A DNA stretch of 64,000 nucleotides from Arsenophonus sp045399315 (GTDB lineage Bacteria; Pseudomonadota; Gammaproteobacteria; Enterobacterales; Enterobacteriaceae): positions 61,262 to 125,261 of the forward strand of contig DAYVGO010000023.1 in the NCBI GenBank assembly GCA_045399315.1, given 5' to 3'. Position 1 is the first letter of the stretch. Each line of letters opens with the position of its first letter. Positions 9,401 through 18,700 of this stretch are shown piece after piece. The translations under genes were made by a program, and so were the position numbers. Below the pieces are notes generated by a model. That model was not told where the DNA came from. It searched no databases and saw only the letters and a list, made by a program, of their open reading frames with translations.

Positions 9401-10359
9401 TTGAATATTGAGTCCTTTTTACCACAAAAAGTTAAGTGATTTTGCTATTTCCTAAGCCTTTCAGAGTATGCATTAAGTGGTTTTAGGTTAATCTACACTG
9501 CTTCTTATTTACATTATCAACTTACTAGCAAGATAAACTTTGATTTACTCATCATTAAAAAATAATTTTTTACCATTTTACTAAACAATTGACAAAAGAA
9601 TTTTTGCTAACATGTTAATTTTATTAATCTATCTATATTTTATAGCATACATTCACGCTGAAAGATTTAATACTTAAGACGAAATAGGTCTCAACGTTTA
9701 TTCACATTACATACATAAAAATTTACAATTATTAACAAAAAATAATAAAAGTTAACTCAATTTCTTAAAATCATTAAATTATCACTGAATGATTTTTTCT
9801 ACTATTAAACACAATCAACTATTTTACCGTCCTAATTATAAGCTAAATAACATAGCTAAGAATGATTAGATTATCCAATATAATCAATCAGGTATAAATA
9901 CAATTTTAAACTATTTGACATACTCTTGTTAGCTAATAGAGAAATGAATTTTAAATCACAACAAGCTCAAATACCATAACTGACTATTTGATAGAATATT
10001 TCACATTAAACAATATTAAGTTATTAATATATTTTAAAGATAACATCATTTTTTAAAGTGATTATGATTTAACGCAAACTAAATAATAAATTTATAATAA
10101 AATCAATTTATTATAATAATCAAATAAAAAACAAGACAGTTGTTTTATCTTTCCGACAACGGGAATAAGGTAGTTAATTATTCTTCAAACTCTCTTTAAA
10201 AGCAAATATATGGTTATAAGCTGCTATAGGAAATCTACTTTTTTAAATAAAACATAACCTCTGGTTATTAACCATACAAATAAACTTTTCAATCAATTAT
10301 AAAATCAATATCGTTGAAAATCACAGTAAATTTTATTACAAACTTTTTATTTAAAATAA
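9401..10359. other. Long AT-rich gap, no gene recognised
   Basis: About 960 bp of very AT-rich sequence between the epimerase remnant and the end of cpxA. I read all frames for conserved motifs and find only short spurious frames, no RNA-like structure and no repeat family. It is probably an eroded gene graveyard. Confidence 0.5.
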
Positions 10360-11730
10360 TTAGCGCCCATGAAGAGGTAACCATAACCTTAACTGTAATC
10401 CTCCTAACGGGCTATCAGAAGCTTTTACCCAACCTTTATGGTGAAAAACAGCGGTTTCAACAATAGCTAGTCCTAAACCTGTACCGCCAGATTGCCTATC
10501 TCTCGCTTCATCAGTACGATAGAAAGGGCGAAAGATTTTTTCACGATCTTCTTTTGATACCCCAGGACCATCATCATCTGCTGTAATCAAAATACCTTGG
10601 TTTTCTTCTTTAAATGATACTTCAATACGATTATGGGAATAACGTAAGGCATTGCGAACGATATTTTCTAATGCACTACTTAATGCAGGAGGGTTACAAT
10701 AAATCGTCCAAGCACCAGGAGGAGACGTAACATTAAGTATTTTATTCATCTGTTCAGCTTCAAAAGTGGCATTATCCAAAATATCATTCCAAAGATCGGT
10801 GACTTTAATATTTTGTCTCAATATTTCATTCTTATGTTGACTATGAGACAGTACCAACAAATCATTAATCATACCATCAAGACGCAACGTTTCCGTTTCA
10901 ATACGTTCTAATTCTTTACTCTCGCCATGTCTGCGACGTAGTAATGCTGTCGCTAATTGCAGACGTGTTAACGGCGTGCGTAACTCATGGGAAATATCAG
11001 ATATCATCCGTTGTTGAGCACTAACCATCCCTTCTAGCGCACTAATCATTTGATTAAAACTGTTTCCTACCGCCAAAAACTCTTGCGGCCCAGATTCCAA
11101 TTCTGGGTGTTGACGTAAATTACCATTAGCAACATCATCGGCTGCCATTTTCAATTTTCTGGCAGGTTTTGCTAAACTCCAAGCTAACCATAGCAATAAG
11201 GGAGCACTAATTAACATCGTTGCAACTAGCAACAAAAAAGGCCGATCAAAAAGTAAACTAATAAAATCAGACTGTGGACTACTAGCTGGACGTACCAAAT
11301 AAAGTTGATAGTGATCTTCACCATCACGAATAGAAAATGGCCCTAAAATCTCCACTCGTCCATATTTTTTCTTTTTCGGATGATCTGTGTTGTCTGACTG
11401 CCCAATAAAATTACGAATTACCTGCATTTCATTGGGCATAGCGCCAATAACCCGCCCTTCACTAGTCACCATGATAAGATGCTGACCTGGAGGGGCCCAT
11501 TTTTGAATTGCATTAGAAAGCCGGCGCCACCACATAAGATCATTAATCGAGTCACCAGCTAATTCAGCTTCTATGTGCTGTTCTAACATAATACCTTGAC
11601 GGTATTCACTATCCAAAAGTGGTGTTATTTGCCTTGAATCAAGCTTAGGTACCATCAATACCAGCATCAATACTAAAGCCAGCGTAAACCAAAAAATGGC
11701 AAATATCCTGGCTGTCAAACTATTTATCAT
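10360..11730 (-). CDS. cpxA: Envelope-stress sensor histidine kinase CpxA
   Basis: A 456-residue inner-membrane kinase/phosphatase for CpxR that senses misfolded envelope proteins. In order: first membrane helix (about residues 7-27), periplasmic sensor domain, second helix (about 165-187), HAMP, dimerisation/His domain with DISHELRTPLTRLQLA (His near 247), then the ATPase domain with N-box ENIVRNALRYS and GGTGLGLAIVETAV. Length is that of the enteric protein. The start overlaps the cpxR stop by 4 bp, so the two are coupled. All catalytic motifs are intact, in contrast with the dead phosphorelay at 13.7-16.6 kb. Confidence 0.96.
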   Translation of the reverse strand: MINSLTARIFAIFWFTLALVLMLVLMVPKLDSRQITPLLDSEYRQGIMLEQHIEAELAGDSINDLMWWRRLSNAIQKWAPPGQHLIMVTSEGRVIGAMPNEMQVIRNFIGQSDNTDHPKKKKYGRVEILGPFSIRDGEDHYQLYLVRPASSPQSDFISLLFDRPFLLLVATMLISAPLLLWLAWSLAKPARKLKMAADDVANGNLRQHPELESGPQEFLAVGNSFNQMISALEGMVSAQQRMISDISHELRTPLTRLQLATALLRRRHGESKELERIETETLRLDGMINDLLVLSHSQHKNEILRQNIKVTDLWNDILDNATFEAEQMNKILNVTSPPGAWTIYCNPPALSSALENIVRNALRYSHNRIEVSFKEENQGILITADDDGPGVSKEDREKIFRPFYRTDEARDRQSGGTGLGLAIVETAVFHHKGWVKASDSPLGGLQLRLWLPLHGR

Positions 11731-12422
11731 GTTGCAGAAACCATCAAATATCCTCGTCCACGTAGTGTTTTAAACCAAGGCAAACCATCCGTACGTTCAG
11801 GTAATTTACGACGTAAATTTGAAATATGCATGTCAATAGCACGATCAAACGGTGTCAAACGTTTACCTAAAACTTCTTGACTGAGGCGCTCACGAGAAAC
11901 AACTTGGCCAAGATATTGTGCTAATAAATAAAGTAAAGTGAATTCGGTTCCTGTGAGATCGAGAACTTTACCATTAAAACTCGCTTCTTGCCGTCCTGAA
12001 TTTAACTGTAAACCATCCACCTGACAAATTGACGAATTAAGATTTTCTTGACTTTGTTCACTCCAATTTGAACGTCTCAATAAGGCTCGTATACGTGCAA
12101 CTAATTCACGATCATTAAATGGTTTAGGCAAATAATCATCAGCTCCCAACTCCAAGCCAAGAACACGATCCAAATCACTGCCGCGGGCTGTCAACATAAT
12201 TACCGGAATTTGATATTGCCGACGTATCTCTTTTAATGTATCAATACCATTTTTCTGTGGCATCATGATATCAAGTAAGAGTAAATCAATAGTTGAATCA
12301 ATAAGCTTTAATGCTTGTTCGCCATCATAGGCGATAATCACACTAAAGCCCTCCATTTCAAGTAATTCTTTTAACAGCGAAGTCAGTTCGTGGTCGTCAT
12401 CAACAAGTAAGATTTTATGCAT
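11727..12422 (-). CDS. cpxR: Envelope-stress response regulator CpxR
   Basis: A 231-residue OmpR/PhoB-type regulator. The receiver domain has the acidic pocket at residues 8-10 (VDDD), the phospho-acceptor Asp51 in LLLLDIMMPQ, Thr in VIMLTARG and Lys in LPKPF. The C-terminal winged helix ends with AIDMHISNLRRKL and FKTLRGRGYLMV. It is transcribed with cpxA and divergently from cpxP. The intergenic region carries a CpxR box, so autoregulation and activation of cpxP are expected. Confidence 0.97.
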   Translation of the reverse strand: MHKILLVDDDHELTSLLKELLEMEGFSVIIAYDGEQALKLIDSTIDLLLLDIMMPQKNGIDTLKEIRRQYQIPVIMLTARGSDLDRVLGLELGADDYLPKPFNDRELVARIRALLRRSNWSEQSQENLNSSICQVDGLQLNSGRQEASFNGKVLDLTGTEFTLLYLLAQYLGQVVSRERLSQEVLGKRLTPFDRAIDMHISNLRRKLPERTDGLPWFKTLRGRGYLMVSAT

Positions 12423-12475
12423 TAGTCATATCCTCCAAGAGCAAAATACGACAAGAAGCGCCGCGATGCCATGAC

Positions 12476-12490
12476 TTTACGTTCTTTTAC
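12476..12490 (-). promoter_or_regulatory. CpxR box between cpxR and cpxP
   Basis: Read on the minus strand this is GTAAA-AGAAC-GTAAA, an exact match to the known CpxR consensus GTAAA-N5-GTAAA. It sits about 54 bp upstream of cpxR and 83 bp upstream of the cpxP start, so it can serve both divergent promoters, as in E. coli. Confidence 0.85.
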
Positions 12491-12572
12491 ACGCTCTGAC
12501 GCTAGTTTTCAACCATAAGGATATAATTATTATATTAACATTGTTATCCAAGAGGGCGGGAGTAAATTATTA

Positions 12573-13070
12573 ATGTGTCACAAGGCAATGATAACTTTTG
12601 CATCATCGCTATTTATTGTTGGATCAACAGCGGCTTTTGCCGGGGCAGCCGATATCACTTTAGTACCATCACAACCTGTCAAACAAATACAGGCGGAAAA
12701 ACATAATAGTCATGTTTCTAAGTGTAACATAACCAGAGATAGTTTATGTAATCCTTATGATATATTTATCTCTTTAATAAAAGGTATTACATTAAGCGAA
12801 AAACAACGCCAACAAATGCGTGACTTGATGGCTTCACAATGGCAACAAAGTTTCAAACAGAAAATTTCCCGTCAAGAGCGTGAGACTCTTTATGATTTGA
12901 TGATAGCAAATACTTTTGATGAAATTGCTTTTCGCCAAGTAGCAAAAAAAATGGCTCAAGAAATTATTGAACAACAGATTGAGATGGCACGCATATACCA
13001 TCAATTTTATAAATTATTAACACACGAGCAGAAGATGATACTGGAAAAACAGCATCAAAAGCAGCTATAA
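12573..13070 (+). CDS. cpxP: Periplasmic Cpx inhibitor/chaperone CpxP
   Basis: A 165-residue periplasmic protein that in E. coli binds the CpxA sensor domain, lowers signalling and delivers misfolded pilins to DegP. A signal peptide (about residues 1-28, with FIVGSTAAFAGA before cleavage) is followed by a helical LTxxQ-type domain. The first motif is degenerate (LSEKQRQQMRDLM) and the second is LTHEQ near residue 149. It is divergent from cpxRA behind a CpxR box, and the 3' end carries a CpxQ-like sRNA. fieF and pfkA, the usual next genes, are absent. Confidence 0.92.
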   Translation: MCHKAMITFASSLFIVGSTAAFAGAADITLVPSQPVKQIQAEKHNSHVSKCNITRDSLCNPYDIFISLIKGITLSEKQRQQMRDLMASQWQQSFKQKISRQERETLYDLMIANTFDEIAFRQVAKKMAQEIIEQQIEMARIYHQFYKLLTHEQKMILEKQHQKQL

Positions 13071-13131
13071 AGATTAAAGAATTAAGCACTTAATCTCAAG
13101 CCTAGCAATAAGTAGCAAATAATAATTAAAG

Positions 13132-13180
13132 TTTTTCCTTGCCATAGACATCATGCCCTTTATTATAGAGGGCTTTTTTC
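13132..13180 (+). ncRNA. cpxQ: CpxQ-like sRNA from the cpxP 3' UTR
   Basis: Sixty bases after the cpxP stop the sequence reads TTTTTCCTTGCCATAGACAT and continues into a terminator hairpin. In E. coli and Salmonella the Hfq-bound sRNA CpxQ is cut by RNase E from the cpxP mRNA just at a TTTTCCTTGCCATAGACACC stretch, whose bases form its targeting seeds. The position, the near-identical seed and the terminator all agree. The RNA would be about 49 nt, shorter than the enteric form of about 58-60 nt. No standalone promoter is expected, because it is made with cpxP under CpxR control. Confidence 0.8.
13155..13179 (+). terminator. Rho-independent terminator of cpxP/CpxQ
   Basis: A GCCCT stem arm at 13155-13159 pairs with AGGGC at 13169-13173, and six T residues follow directly. 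It ends the cpxP transcript and would be the 3' end of the CpxQ-like sRNA, giving the U-tail needed for Hfq. Confidence 0.85.
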
Positions 13181-13766
13181 TAAGTTAAATAAAGACTATT
13201 TTTTAATATCCTATAGTTAAAAATACTATAACTATTTATAAAATAAATTTTATCCCAACCTAATATGATTAATACATACTAAGTATTACATTGCACCATG
13301 ATAGCTTTTCCTTTGATTATTACATTACTACAAATATATTACAAAACATCAAATTATTAGCTTTGTATAAAACAGATTTAACAACTCTTAATTTTCTTCA
13401 AGTTACCTAAATAAATTGTACTTCTGTAGCAATATGTTTTAATTAATTTTCAGCTATAAAAATTAACGATAAGGAAAATATTTAAATTTATAATTTCATA
13501 AAGGTAAAACTCAGTCTAAATTAGGGACATTTTGATTATTTTTTAAATTTTTAAGATAATGAAATCTCTTATTAAAGCTGAGTTCTGTTTCTCACATCAA
13601 TAACTACCTGTTTAACAAGCTCCTTAAAGTATTATTAAAAAAATTCTAATAAATTGTTTATAATCGTTACTTTTCCATTATAACTAAAAATAAATTCCCG
13701 AAAATTTTTTTATAATAGAAAAGTGGTAATCTTAAAACCATTTCTAGTTTCTGCTGTTGTGAGGAT
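13181..13766. other. AT-rich gap, no gene recognised
   Basis: Nearly 590 bp between the cpxP terminator and the dead response regulator. It is strongly AT-rich with only short meaningless frames. This is where fieF and pfkA stand in many enterics; no trace of either is seen. Confidence 0.45.
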
Positions 13767-14424
13767 GTGTATGAAAAAATAGAGGTAGTTGTACTAGATG
13801 ATCATTTTATAATTTTATCAGAAATAGAAAAAGAACTTGAATCAACTCATGTTTCAGTATCAAATAATTACACAAACTCTCATGACTTAAATAAAATTTA
13901 TCTGCAAATGCACCTGATATAACAATCATGGATTATACATTATCACCTGAGGATCTAGATGGACTTACCCTGATAAAGGATCTCCATAAAAGATATAGCA
14001 AATTAAAAATATTAGTTATATCTGCCTATTCAGATCTTGCCATAATAGGGCAAATTTTCAGATGTGGAGCAAAAGGTTTTATAAGCAAAAAAAATGCTAA
14101 CAAACAACAGCTAATAAATGGGATATATAAAAAAAATATTATTTGAATTAGTTAGTTGACAGTTTTAAAAAACTTGAGTGCCACTATGAAGGTATCATTG
14201 ATAATTCATCAAATTCGATACTATCAAATATCTCTGTCTCTGATTTATCTAAAAAAGAGCTAGAAGTAATTCGTTGTTTTTTCGACGGCTTGAGTGTTTC
14301 AATGATTGCCAAAAAATATAATCGTAGTATAAAGACAATAAGTGGACAAAAACAAACTGCACTCAGAAAGTTAAGTTTAACTGCCGATCATCAATTATTT
14401 ATTATAAAAGATGAAATACTAAAA
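13767..14424 (+). pseudogene. NarL/RcsB-type response regulator, disrupted
   Basis: Pieces of a two-domain regulator lie in order. VVVLDDHFIILSEIEKEL is the receiver start with its Asp pair. After a frameshift near 13905, ITIMDYTLSPEDLDGLTLI holds the phospho-acceptor Asp, and GAKGFISKKNA follows. Stops lie near 14145. The LuxR-type DNA-binding domain follows from about 14250 (LSKKELEVIRCFFDGLSV, then YNRSIKTISGQKQTAL). The pattern resembles RcsB/EvgA/BvgA regulators. A possible GTG start at 13767 has GAGG just before it. It lies directly upstream of a hybrid kinase remnant, the usual BvgAS/EvgAS arrangement. At least one frameshift and two stops make it non-functional. Confidence 0.75.
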
Positions 14425-16641
14425 ATGAAAAGAATTAAATTCGTTACTCTAATATTTAATTATACCGGCTATTACTTTAGCAACAGAATTTAATCAAGCC
14501 GAACGAGATTGGTTAAGATACAACCATACCATTTATTATACTATTATTCCCAATAATAAAATAGAATATATTCACAATAATATTCATCATCATGATATCT
14601 CTAGAGAATATTTAAATGAAATAGAAAAAAAACAGGTTTAAATTTCATCTATCGCCCTCAAACGGAAAAAAATGTAAAAATTATTGCTAATTTTATTAGT
14701 AAAACTCCTCATGATAAAAACTGGTTACAAAGCTATCCTTATATTTTCACTTCAGCTATTATTGTCACCAGGCCAGATGCTCCCTCAATGTTTACTGCTC
14801 ATCAATTAGACGGAAAAAAGTGATCGTTAAAAAAAATAGTGTATATGAGAGTTTTCTAAAAAAACACTATCCTAAAATAATATTGATTCCTGAAGAAGAT
14901 GCCATTTCAAGCTTAAATAAATTATGTGACTCATGTGATGCCTATGCCGTTATAGGTGAAAATCTTATCTTTTGGCCTCTAGTACATAAATATTATACAA
15001 ATCATTTAAATTTTTCTGGTGTCATTCCTGAATTAAACGCAAATATTACTATGGCTATTGCCGCCAACATGCCAATATTAAAATCAATAATCGATAAATC
15101 CTTAAATAGTATCTCTGTGAAGCAAAGTGATAAAATATATAAAAAATGGATTGATGAATTAGATATCACAGGACCACCACTTAATATGATATTAAAATAT
15201 TATTATGTTGAAATAATAACTGCTATTTTAATATTCTTAATTCTATTAACATTACTTTTTTACATAAGAAAAGCGTAAATATCAGCTCAGAATAATGAAT
15301 TATCAAAATCACTTTTTATCTCTATGATGCGTCATGAAATTCGTACACTATTAAATGCAATTATAGCATCACTAGAGATATTAAAAATGAAATTAAAAAA
15401 TAAGGAGCTGGCGAAATTTACAACTATTTCAATTAACTTATCCTTAGCCCTGCTATCATTTCTTAATAATATATTAGATGCCTCTAAATTAGAAGCAAAA
15501 GAACTAAAATTAAAAAAAGATTGATATTAATCATCTAGTTATTGAAATAAAAAATGAATTTACACCTTTATCTGAGTCAAAAAAATAGATTTAATTTATA
15601 AATCTTTTATTCCTTAAAAAACATATATTAATATTGATTCTGATAAATTACTTCAAATTACGAAAAATATCATATCTAATGTAATAAAATTTACAGAACA
15701 AGGATACATATTATATATTGCTAAATATATAGAAAATAAATTAGCTTTATTAATAAAAGACACTGGCATAGGAATCGATGAAAAAAACTCTTTCAACTAT
15801 GGTTCCAAATTACAACTAAAGAATTAAATTATAATCAAACAGATAGTGTTCTTTGATTATTCACCTGTAAACAGTTTTCTGAGATTATGAAGGCTGATTT
15901 AACAATGAAAAGTACAAAAAATATTGGCACAGAAATAAAAATTGTCATTCCAGCTAATAAATCTAATGAAATAATAGACATTAATAAAGATAAAGAAATA
16001 AGCATTGGAAAAAGCGATACATTAAATAGACTATAGATCCTTATTGTAGAGGATCATATATATAATATTGGTGTTATCACTAAGCATTTAGATATCCTAA
16101 ACGTGATTGGGAATATGTATTAAATGGCAATGATGCTGTAGAAAAGTTTAAACAAGAAAATTACTATGATTTAGTTCTATTAGATAGCTTTCTATCTTAT
16201 ATGCCTGGATATGATGTCTGTAAGACAATAAGAAATTTAGAAAAAACACAAAATCGTGTTGCTACTACAATAATTTCTATATCTGCTAATAACACCAATC
16301 AACACATTAAGCAATTTATTAACAATGGTGGCAATGATATATTATCTAAACCTATAACATTAGAAGACTTAGTTACATGTTTCACTAAATGGAGTTATTT
16401 AAATTCTAATATAGAAGCTGTGACCGAAAATATTAATATTAAAAATATAGATGATCTATTTTATAAAATATTAGCCTTAGATTTTAAAAATTTAAGCTTA
16501 GCTATCAATATGAATGATACGAATAATATTAACTACCATTTACATAGAATGAAAGGAGCAGCTTTAAAAAATAATAGTCATACCATAGTCAATTTAATAG
16601 CTTCAATAGAAAATTTAATTAAAAAAATAGCATTGATATAA
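14425..16641 (+). pseudogene. BvgS/EvgS-type hybrid sensor kinase, heavily disrupted
   Basis: A multi-domain unorthodox kinase can be followed in order. There is a frameshifted signal peptide and a periplasmic solute-binding (venus flytrap) domain (FNQAERDWLRYN; SPYIF-type stretch at 14740; IDELDITGPPLN). A membrane helix lies at about 15205-15275. The His domain reads MMRHEIRTLLNAIIASLEIL (15324-15383), and ATPase pieces are SNVIKFTEQGYI and DTGIGIDEK. The receiver pieces are LIVEDH and MPGYDVCKTIRNLEK, and a C-terminal Hpt domain has HRMKGAAL (16537-16560). Frames change or stop at least seven times. It pairs with the upstream regulator remnant. In relatives such systems control virulence or acid resistance; the target here is unknown. 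Confidence 0.75.
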
Positions 16642-16995
16642 AAATAATAAGATTATAAAAACCTTACTATTCCAATTATAAATATTAACTATTGAAAAAA
16701 AAGACCATAATTAATAAAAATAATATCTAACTAAAAAACTACATATTCCATTTTTCTACTGCTTTATTTTTGAGACTACTCTTGTTTAAATCCAATCAAG
16801 TTAACTTTACATTACCATTGATTAATTTTTATGTGACAAAAAACTACTAAAAATAATAAGAAAATATAAGCCATGTAATAATAGTTAAATAGAGCATACT
16901 AAATTATTTATGGGCTTTATTCTGATTAATTTGTAAAAGTTTGTCAGTTTATTATTAATATATTATGACATTCATTAAACCGGAGAAATTATTGT
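16642..16995. other. AT-rich gap before the porin pseudogene
   Basis: A 354-bp gap with no recognisable gene. Its right end holds the start region of the next gene, with a good GGAGA ribosome site at 16981-16985. I see no clear hairpin terminator after the kinase remnant. Confidence 0.4.
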
Positions 16996-17729
16996 ATGAA
17001 AAAGCGTCTTGTTTTATTTTTTGTAACGGGTTTATCTGCCACTATGGCAAATGCAGCAGATAAAACTGGATTATATGTTACCGGTAAAATCAGTGGTTCT
17101 ATTGTACAATTGATAAAATCTACAGGTTCAATTTCTGCTTCTGATGGAACTAACAACACCTTCGATAAAAGTGGAAAATTAGGCGATATTCCTTCAGGTG
17201 CTTTGGGTGGAGGAATTGCACTAGGTTATAACTTGAAGCCTATGTTTCAATTGCCGGGCAGAATGGAGTTAGATTTTACTGCCAGAAGTAATCTGAAAAA
17301 AATGGTTCAACTAATGAAGACATTTCAAATTAGTATTTGGACATAAAAATGAAAGATAAAATTCAAACTAATACCAATACCTTAATGGTAAATGCAATTT
17401 ATGATCTAGAGAATAGTACCCAAATTACACCTTATGTTTTAGCAGGAGTAGGTGTTGCTCAAAATAATCGTACTGCAAATGTAAGTGTGCATAATCAACA
17501 AAATAATACTAAACTATTGTCAGGTAAAAAAACCAACTATAATTTTGCCTGGAGTCTTGATGCTGGTGCAAAATATGATATTAATAGTAATCTAGCTTTA
17601 GATCTTAGCTACCGTTATATCAATGCCAGAAAAACCAAAACAAATCTAGGTCCAATAAATATGAAAGGCAATCTGGAATCCAGATTACACAGCTATGACA
17701 TCATGTTAGGAATGACATATCTATTCTAA
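16996..17729 (+). pseudogene. Opacity/OmpA-like beta-barrel outer membrane protein, frameshifted
   Basis: The first part (MKKRLVLFFVTGLSATMANA, a signal peptide, then LYVTGKISGS and GALGGGIALGYNLKP) and the second part (NAIYDLENSTQITPYVLAGV, WSLDAGAKYDINSNLALDL, HSYDIMLGMTYLF) form one eight-strand-type barrel of about 240 residues. The protein ends in aromatic Phe as BAM substrates do. The break lies between about 17290 and 17335: a one-base loss near a run of A residues shifts the frame, and in the restored frame a TAG stands at 17330-17332. Both lesions must be real for the gene to be dead. If they are assembly errors the gene would be intact. Role unknown; related proteins act in adhesion. 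Confidence 0.7.
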
Positions 17730-17922
17730 TTTTATTTATTTTTCTTAAATTAGTGATTTTTTAACCTGAGTTAACATATATAATATTTTTATTTTTACTA
17801 CTTTTTATCTGGATAATCAGATAATTTATTTTCTGATTTCCAAATATTTTTCAATATTTATATTTTTATTCTTATGCGATTAATTATGATTAAAATAAAT
17901 TCTATGTTAATTAGAGAACTTT

Positions 17923-18192
17923 ATGAAAAGACACCAAGAAATAGCTTATTTATTAGGCAGAAAAATTAAAAAAATCAGAAAATATAATAGAATGACAGGC
18001 AAAAAATTATCTAGTAATCTTAGAATATCACAACAACAATTATCACGCTACGAAAATGGCATTAACCTTCTTCCTATTGATAAACTCTATATTTTTTGTG
18101 ATATATTTGATATAATTATTAGTCAATTCTTCGACTCTTGTAACGAACAGAAAAGTTTAAATCAATATCATTTTTTAGACCCTTTTTATTAA
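17923..18192 (+). CDS. Small XRE-family (MrpJ-like) transcriptional regulator
   Basis: An 89-residue protein that is mostly one helix-turn-helix domain (about residues 5-65). The recognition region is LRISQQQLSRYENGINLLPI, matching the SQQQxSRxExG signature of MrpJ/fimbrial-type XRE regulators of Proteus and relatives. Those repress flagella and act with fimbrial genes, but no fimbrial gene is present here. The frame is complete and lysine-rich, with no strong ribosome site before the ATG. Its neighbours are broken, so it may be an orphan survivor. The function is inferred only from the fold. Confidence 0.7.
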   Translation: MKRHQEIAYLLGRKIKKIRKYNRMTGKKLSSNLRISQQQLSRYENGINLLPIDKLYIFCDIFDIIISQFFDSCNEQKSLNQYHFLDPFY

Positions 18193-18700
18193 GTAATAAT
18201 AAAAAATTATAAACATCAGTTTATTTATAGTGATAAACAAAACTAAAAAGCTTTTTATTTTTAATTTAGTAAATATTTTCGCTAACCACACATTCACCAA
18301 TAAAATTAAAAAAAACATTATTTATAACATAATAATAAAATTCAACTATTAATTGAAAATTAATTTTTTAACTGTAACAATAACTAAGTTATTAATCTAA
18401 AAATATTATTACTTGTTTTTAATTAAAGATGTAAAATAACATGTCAATGCTAAGTTAAAATATTTGATAATTTGATAAAATCCCTATATCATCGTCATCA
18501 TTATGTTTTTTGAACTTTAGTGACACAATATAAAAACACCACATAAACCAACTACAAAACCACATAAAATCTAGTAAATAAATCAAATTACAACGACAAG
18601 TGTAATGCTTGAACTAACAGCTAATTGTAATAGGTTTTCTAAAATTGGCTGCAACAATAATAACCATAATATTTTTATTTTTTAAGGAAATACATATTTA
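18193..18700. other. AT-rich gap before the Omp85-like gene
   Basis: A 508-bp non-coding stretch. I see no gene remnant or RNA. It must hold the promoter of the intact barrel gene at 18701; an AAGGA at 18684-18688 is the likely ribosome site of that gene. Confidence 0.4.
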
